NCBI GenBank assembly: GCA_025345505.1 | Contig: JANVCC010000130.1 | Span: forward strand, 10,440,641-10,504,640 | Source of the DNA: Todiramphus chloris collaris | Taxonomy: Eukaryota > Chordata > Aves > Coraciiformes > Alcedinidae | Direction of reading: 5' to 3' | Length of the DNA stretch: 64,000 nt | In this document: positions 59,228-64,000 of the stretch, in pieces | Layout: each line of letters begins with the position of its first letter | Position numbering within the stretch: the first letter of the stretch is position 1 | Made by a program: the position numbers and the translations under genes | Notes under the pieces: generated by a model | Seen by the model: the letters and a program-made list of their open reading frames with translations, nothing else | Database searches by the model: none | What the model was told of the DNA's origin: nothing

Positions 59228-60789
59228 GAAAAACAAAAAAAAGAGAGAGGCCAGTGCTCTGGAGTGTATTGGACTGAACAGCAACTTATGCTCCCTCCTC
59301 CCCTCAAATTACAACCTTTCCTATGAAGATTGCCACTTTCTAATCACAATTTAAGAAGCCAACAGCAGTGATTCTACATGACAATGCCTCAAGGCAGGCC
59401 TTTTGATGGAGTATCCACACAAGCCTTTTCAAGCTCATCAAGAAAGCAAAAGCTGGTTTTAAAGCCCAACTGATCACTTGGGAGAGGCATCTGCCAGTTA
59501 TACATATCAATTTGAGAGGCCATCTGTCAGGTGTAGAACGCCAAATTTCTTTCTAGACCCAAAAGGGCACCGACTAACCAACAAAAGAGAAATTGTGCTA
59601 ACAGGGTGTGTATCTGTGATCGGTTTAAGCTCAGCAGTCCCACAGCTGCTGCTCCCGGGTCCTGACCCTCCCTTGGGACAGCACTAGCTTTCACATCATC
59701 AGCCAGATCAGGGGCAGTAAGCCACTCCAGAAAACAAACAAACAAAGAGTTAGCTTTAATGGTATTTATACTCACAGACACTGGTGCTAGCAGGAGGTAG
59801 GGAATAGGAAAACATGCCATTTCTATTTTGTATATGCTTGCTGCTTAGCAGTAACTATATGATCTATTCCAAGTTCCAGAGGTGGAAACCCAGACCCATC
59901 AATGCAAATTGTAATATTTATACATCCTCCAGGAGGACTAAGATTTCACTGTATGCACTGAAATGTTAAGGAGCAGGGAGCCATAAAATGATTTCCTAAA
60001 GATGAAAAGTAGGAAAGAGAAAAGACATCAAAGCTCCTAAATAAGAGGGGTGAGCTTGACGTTTTTAGGAACCATTATGATTGGTTGGAATGGAAAAATA
60101 TCTCCCTGTTTATTTACTGTTTGCTTTTGCATTGCTGTCTACTGTCTTACTCTAAATTTGATGTCAGTAGGGTTTCAGAGCTCCCTGTGGTAACCCGTCT
60201 CTGAGTGTGCTGGGCAGCGACCCCATTCTACCATGTTTCAGGCACAGAGCTATGCTCCTTGTAAGTTTTCCATTCCCCATGGCAACTGCCTCTCCTGCTT
60301 AAGACTCAGAGATATTTTAATTACAGATTGCTGCTCTCTAAGTCCCACATTCCTTATAGCAGTAATCAAGCCATGCTGTCAAGGGATGCACCTGCCAGGC
60401 CAGGAGTTCACCATCAGGCTCAGGTTCACCATCCTGCACTGTGTTACAATGCTATCCAACCTCTGGCTATTCCATTTGCACCCTGAGACAATATTTGGTC
60501 TTGTACACACCAGCTACAAGCTGCCGTACTGATGTCTGTGAGCAAGTGCCTCTGCCTTCTCCTGCAGTGGGAAGACTGTGCTGCAGTGTTGTGTCAAAGC
60601 TGAGAAAGCTGAGAGAATGTCGACATACAGACACAGGTTTGGGCAGCAGTACTAATAAATCTGGTCCTCAGGACAGTGAAGATAAAATTATTAGGGGGGT
60701 TGAGTTCAAATTATTCAGACATGCCATTAATCCCCATGCTCAGCTCAAAAATGACTATAAAAATAATAGGAAAATGGATCTCAAAGAGG

Positions 60790-61000
60790 CCCCATGGCAG
60801 CATATAGTCCATTTGTCTTTCCCAGGATAGGAGTAACTACATCTATGTCATTTCTGGTATCTGTCTAATCTCTATTTAAACACTTCAATGACAGATCCCA
60901 TCACCTTTCCCAGAAAACTGTTTCCTGACTTCACTTTTGCCTTTGTCAGAAACCTCTTTTGAATGACTAATTTGAACCTGAGACTTTCACACTGCAAGTG
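60790..61000 (-). mobile_element. Diverged CR1-like fragment
   Basis: Segments such as TCTAATCTCTATTTAAACAC, TTCAATGACAGATCCCATCA and CCTTTCCCAGAAAACTGTTT follow the order of an old CR1 copy in reverse orientation (short internal blocks before the ttcctaa motif). The terminal motif is missing or unrecognisable. Confidence 0.5.
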
Positions 61001-61389
61001 GAAAAAAGTAATTCTTTTCCTACTCATAAAAGACAGGAAAACAAACCCATCTGTTCACCTCTGCAGGAGTCTTCCATTTACCCACCATACCCATCTTCAG
61101 CCACCACTCTCCTCTACAAACAGAGGAGCATATGAGGAGTGAGGATCCCAGATAGCTCCTACCACAGAGAAAACTCGTTAGATGTCCTTGCGTGACATAT
61201 AGCAGTGTAATGTGTCTGACTGAGTGGAAGTGAATTTTCCCCACAGCAGCCCTCCCAGTGCTGTGCTGATGGCCACTGAGATCTGGAAAGGTGCTGATAA
61301 CACACCCGTGCTGTGGCTGCTGCTGGGCAGGGCTCGCACAGCACCAAGGCTGCTTGTTCAACATTCTCCCTGCAGTGGGATGGGGTGGA

Positions 61390-61779
61390 TAAGATCTTGA
61401 GAGGGGACACAACTGGGACAGCTGACTCAAACTGACCAAAGGGATATTCCATACCATCTGATATCAGCTGAATGACAGAAGCTAGGAAAGGAGGAGGAGA
61501 GGGGTAGGGCATCGGCTTGTCCTTCAGAGCAACCACTATGTTTGGAGCCCTGCTTCCCAAAAAGGGATAGACATCATCTGCTGATGGGAAGTAGAGAATA
61601 AATCTTTGTTTTCTTTTGCTTTTGTGTGCAGCATTGCTTTGCTTCTTCATTAAACTGCTTTTGTCGTAGCCCACAAATTTCATCTTCTTTTCTTCCCGCT
61701 AGCACAGCTGAGAGGAGGGGGTGAAGTGATAGAGTGGCTTGGTAGGCACCTGGTGTCCAGCCAAGGTCAAACCACCACA
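61390..61779 (+). mobile_element. Solo LTR of an avian ERVL-like element (start uncertain)
   Basis: The plus strand contains GACAGCTGACTCAAACTGAC and CAAAGGGATATTCCATACCA, a motif pair I know from bird ERVL-type LTRs. A polyadenylation region follows (AATAAA at 61597-61602, then a CATTAAACTGC block and a TAGCCCACAAATTT block resembling the common ...ctcaacccacgag... U5 start). The 3' end reads TGATAGAGTGGCTTGGTAGG, CACCTGGTGTCCAGCCAAGG, TCAAACCACCACA. No gag, pol or env remnant was seen on either side, which fits a solo LTR. The 5' boundary could lie some hundred bases further left. It is antisense to BICD1. Confidence 0.75.
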
Positions 61780-64000
61780 AGCAGAAATGTAGGGAGATGA
61801 GCGATGACCATGGTAACTAGATGTCAGGGGAAAAAGGAGACCCCAATTAACACTTCACATTCCCTCTAGTACCCTGTTCCTCACAGTGGATTGGGAAAGA
61901 AGAAACACATTGAAAGGAACAAAGAAGAAACCATCAATATTTTTTAGAAAGAATAAATAGCTGAAGGATACAAAGAAACTATTCACAGGTACAAATCTAT
62001 TTCAAGTAGTCATCTGATGGGACATTCCCTACTGTGCTACAGAGAAGCAGCGAGAGCTCAGCATCACAGCAGCTCCATAAACCCATGCTCATAACACAGC
62101 TTACCATGTCAAAATTATTCTTGCAAATTGCCAGCTGCAGAGGAGTTTAAAAGCTCCTTGTGAGTCTGCACCCACCTCCCTCCCAATGACAACAGATTAT
62201 TTCAAGTTCCCCTTGAAAAATATCAATACAGTATAAAAGGTTGCTACAAAAGGAGGCACAACAAGGAAGTTAAACTTCAGTAATCCTCCTTCTCCAGAAG
62301 GACAGAAACAAGGCATATTTAAATAAACACATCTGTGCCACAAAATGCAAATGTTATGTGGCCAATTCTGTCATTATTAAGAGAATTTCCTCAAAGTCAG
62401 GACTAATTTCAATAATTAAAACCCATGTAACATTATCCATCTGCTGCAAAAACAAGCACAGCTTTCTGCAGCTTATTTGACCTTGTGTGAAGAAAACCCA
62501 CCCACCCCCACCTATTCTTCTGTGGCATGAGCAGAAACATCAATTCAAAAAGTGGAATTGATTAATATTAAAAAGATGAAAATGGCTTGATGCTGAAAGC
62601 CTTCTTTTTTTTCTCTCAAAGGCTTAGCATTTTTATTTTAGATATTTCAGTAACTTAAGTGAAAATAGAGCAAAAGAGAAGTACCTCATCTGTCTGTAAA
62701 ATTCATCCTTTAGGACTGAATTTTATACAGAATTTTTATTCATTACAGCACACGTGGTGATTCATGGATACCAAAGCCTACATAGCAGATTTGATAAAGT
62801 TAACTACACTTAAGGATACTTGAATTTATTGATATGGACAGTGAAAATACTTGCACTTAGAAAGTGTCTCTAACATTGTAGTGCCCTTGACTGTTCAATA
62901 TGAATTGATTTGGAACCTGATCTTGGCTTTTATAAGTTGCCTTTTCCTTGATTTATTTTACAGATTTATATATATATATATGTACGTTAGAATCAACAGT
63001 AGTAGTCTTTATGTTGACAGTTTTCTGTCTTGTCCTTAAAAGTCTAAGATTCTCATTGCTCAGTATGCAGGGCACAAATACAAATGTAATACATACAATA
63101 AGAACACAGTGCAAGAGCTGACTACTAATGCCATAATCTCTGGGAGAGTTACTCAAGCTTCTTGCTCATGGCAGCACAACCTTAGAATTAAATTATTCTT
63201 TTGGAAATTGAATCAACACTGAATATTATTCACTACCTGCAATGTATTAAAACAGACTAAAATGACATTAAGTGCCATATTTACTCAGGGAGTAAAGTAT
63301 TCGTCAAGTTCTGGGATTATTCAACTTCGCATATTAAAATGATGCTTAAATCTATTTTTTTTTCCTATTTTTTTGTATTCCCTTTTAAAAATATTACTGT
63401 TTTTCTTTCAACATTTGTTTCCACTGGACTTTCATCCAGCTTATCATTCATGTTGGCCTGATAACAGCAACATTCTGTTGAAACGGATTACTGATTATTA
63501 ATAAGATACATTAAAAGAACTGAGCTGGGAATGCCCACAAAAAAACTTAAATCAACCTGTTACTTACCTGAAGATAAAATTCACTAAAGCACTAATAATT
63601 TTCTATAAACACTTTGTGGCATGATGAGGACAGTCTCTCATGGCAAATACCAAACAGTCTCTGTAAAGCACGTGTGAATAAAGGGACTCAGCAGCTCTGG
63701 GAGTCGGGCTTTGAAGTCCCAAGTTCAGCAAGAAAAGGAAGCAGTTTCTTTGTCCTTGCTGAAGTTGTGCTCAAGGACCTTGATAAACAAAGAACTACTC
63801 TTTCTCCAGATTTATGGAAATTGAGAAAAACATGCCCATGTGAGAGGTAGAGGAGAAAACATCTTATTCAAAGACACGTTCATTTAAGCCTTATCTATCT
63901 CAGTATCAGTGATTCCAAATTCTGAACTCAGCCTTCATTCAACCCTTCAAGCCTGTCAGGGACAGCGGGACAAAATGGGGGTGCCAGACTGGCCACCTTT

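Larger units (their letters stand above)
51026..64000 (-). other. BICD1 intron 2 (3' part, truncated by window edge)
   Basis: At least 13 kb upstream of exon 3 shows no BICD1 exon that I could find, so exon 2 is probably outside the window. The interval contains three clear and one diverged CR1 copy, an ERVL-type LTR (about 61390-61779), a C12/A10 tract at 56936, a 24-base A run (59204-59227) and an AT-rich, partly palindromic stretch near 57840-57895. Confidence 0.7.

Noticed and set aside
61159-61683. 174-codon minus-strand frame as a protein-coding gene
   Set aside because: Most of it overlaps sequence with clear ERVL-type LTR motifs in the opposite direction, and the peptide resembles no family I know.
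51026-64000. BICD1 exon 2
   Set aside because: I looked for the reverse complement of the expected peptide (KILEMQNELKQSR-like) and found nothing convincing. It most likely lies beyond the window.

Overview
The window is avian chromosomal DNA. Several CR1 LINE 3' ends carry the family's typical terminal motif, and there is one long terminal repeat of a bird ERVL-like family. Gene density is low, introns are AT-rich and the splice sites are vertebrate GT/AG. The species cannot be told from sequence alone.

The only gene I can support is BICD1 (Bicaudal D homolog 1), on the minus strand and read from right to left. Eight coding exons were placed base by base: exon 3 (50873-51025), exon 4 (46908-47345), exon 5 (39980-41074), exon 6 (32201-32352), exon 7 (25316-25633), exon 8 (24143-24333), exon 9 (9713-9788) and exon 10 (coding 3170-3257, followed by 3' UTR towards position 1). 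Exon numbers assume two upstream exons, as in mammals. All splice phases agree. The eight exons encode 836 residues; adding the roughly 142 N-terminal residues that lie to the right gives about 978, close to the mammalian long form (about 975). Exons 8-10 were found by comparison with what I know of the mammalian C-terminus. They are separated by introns of 14.4 and 6.5 kb.

The product is a long coiled-coil dynein/dynactin adaptor. Exon 3 belongs to the first coiled-coil region, exons 4-5 to the middle coiled coil and a Ser/Pro-rich linker, and exons 5-7 to the C-terminal RAB6/RANBP2-binding coiled coil. Exons 8-10 form a tail found only in the long isoform. If the exon 7 donor is not used, translation continues for 16 codons to a stop at 25264 and gives a shorter protein.

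Everything else is intron: about 13 kb of intron 2, introns 3-9, simple repeats, CR1 copies in both orientations, and the LTR near 61.4-61.8 kb. No tRNA, rRNA, CRISPR array, second protein-coding gene or undescribed system was recognised. The most interesting leads are the alternative C-termini of BICD1, including a frame-shifted tail if the 76-bp exon 9 is skipped, and CR1 copies in inverted orientation flanking exons 3-5.
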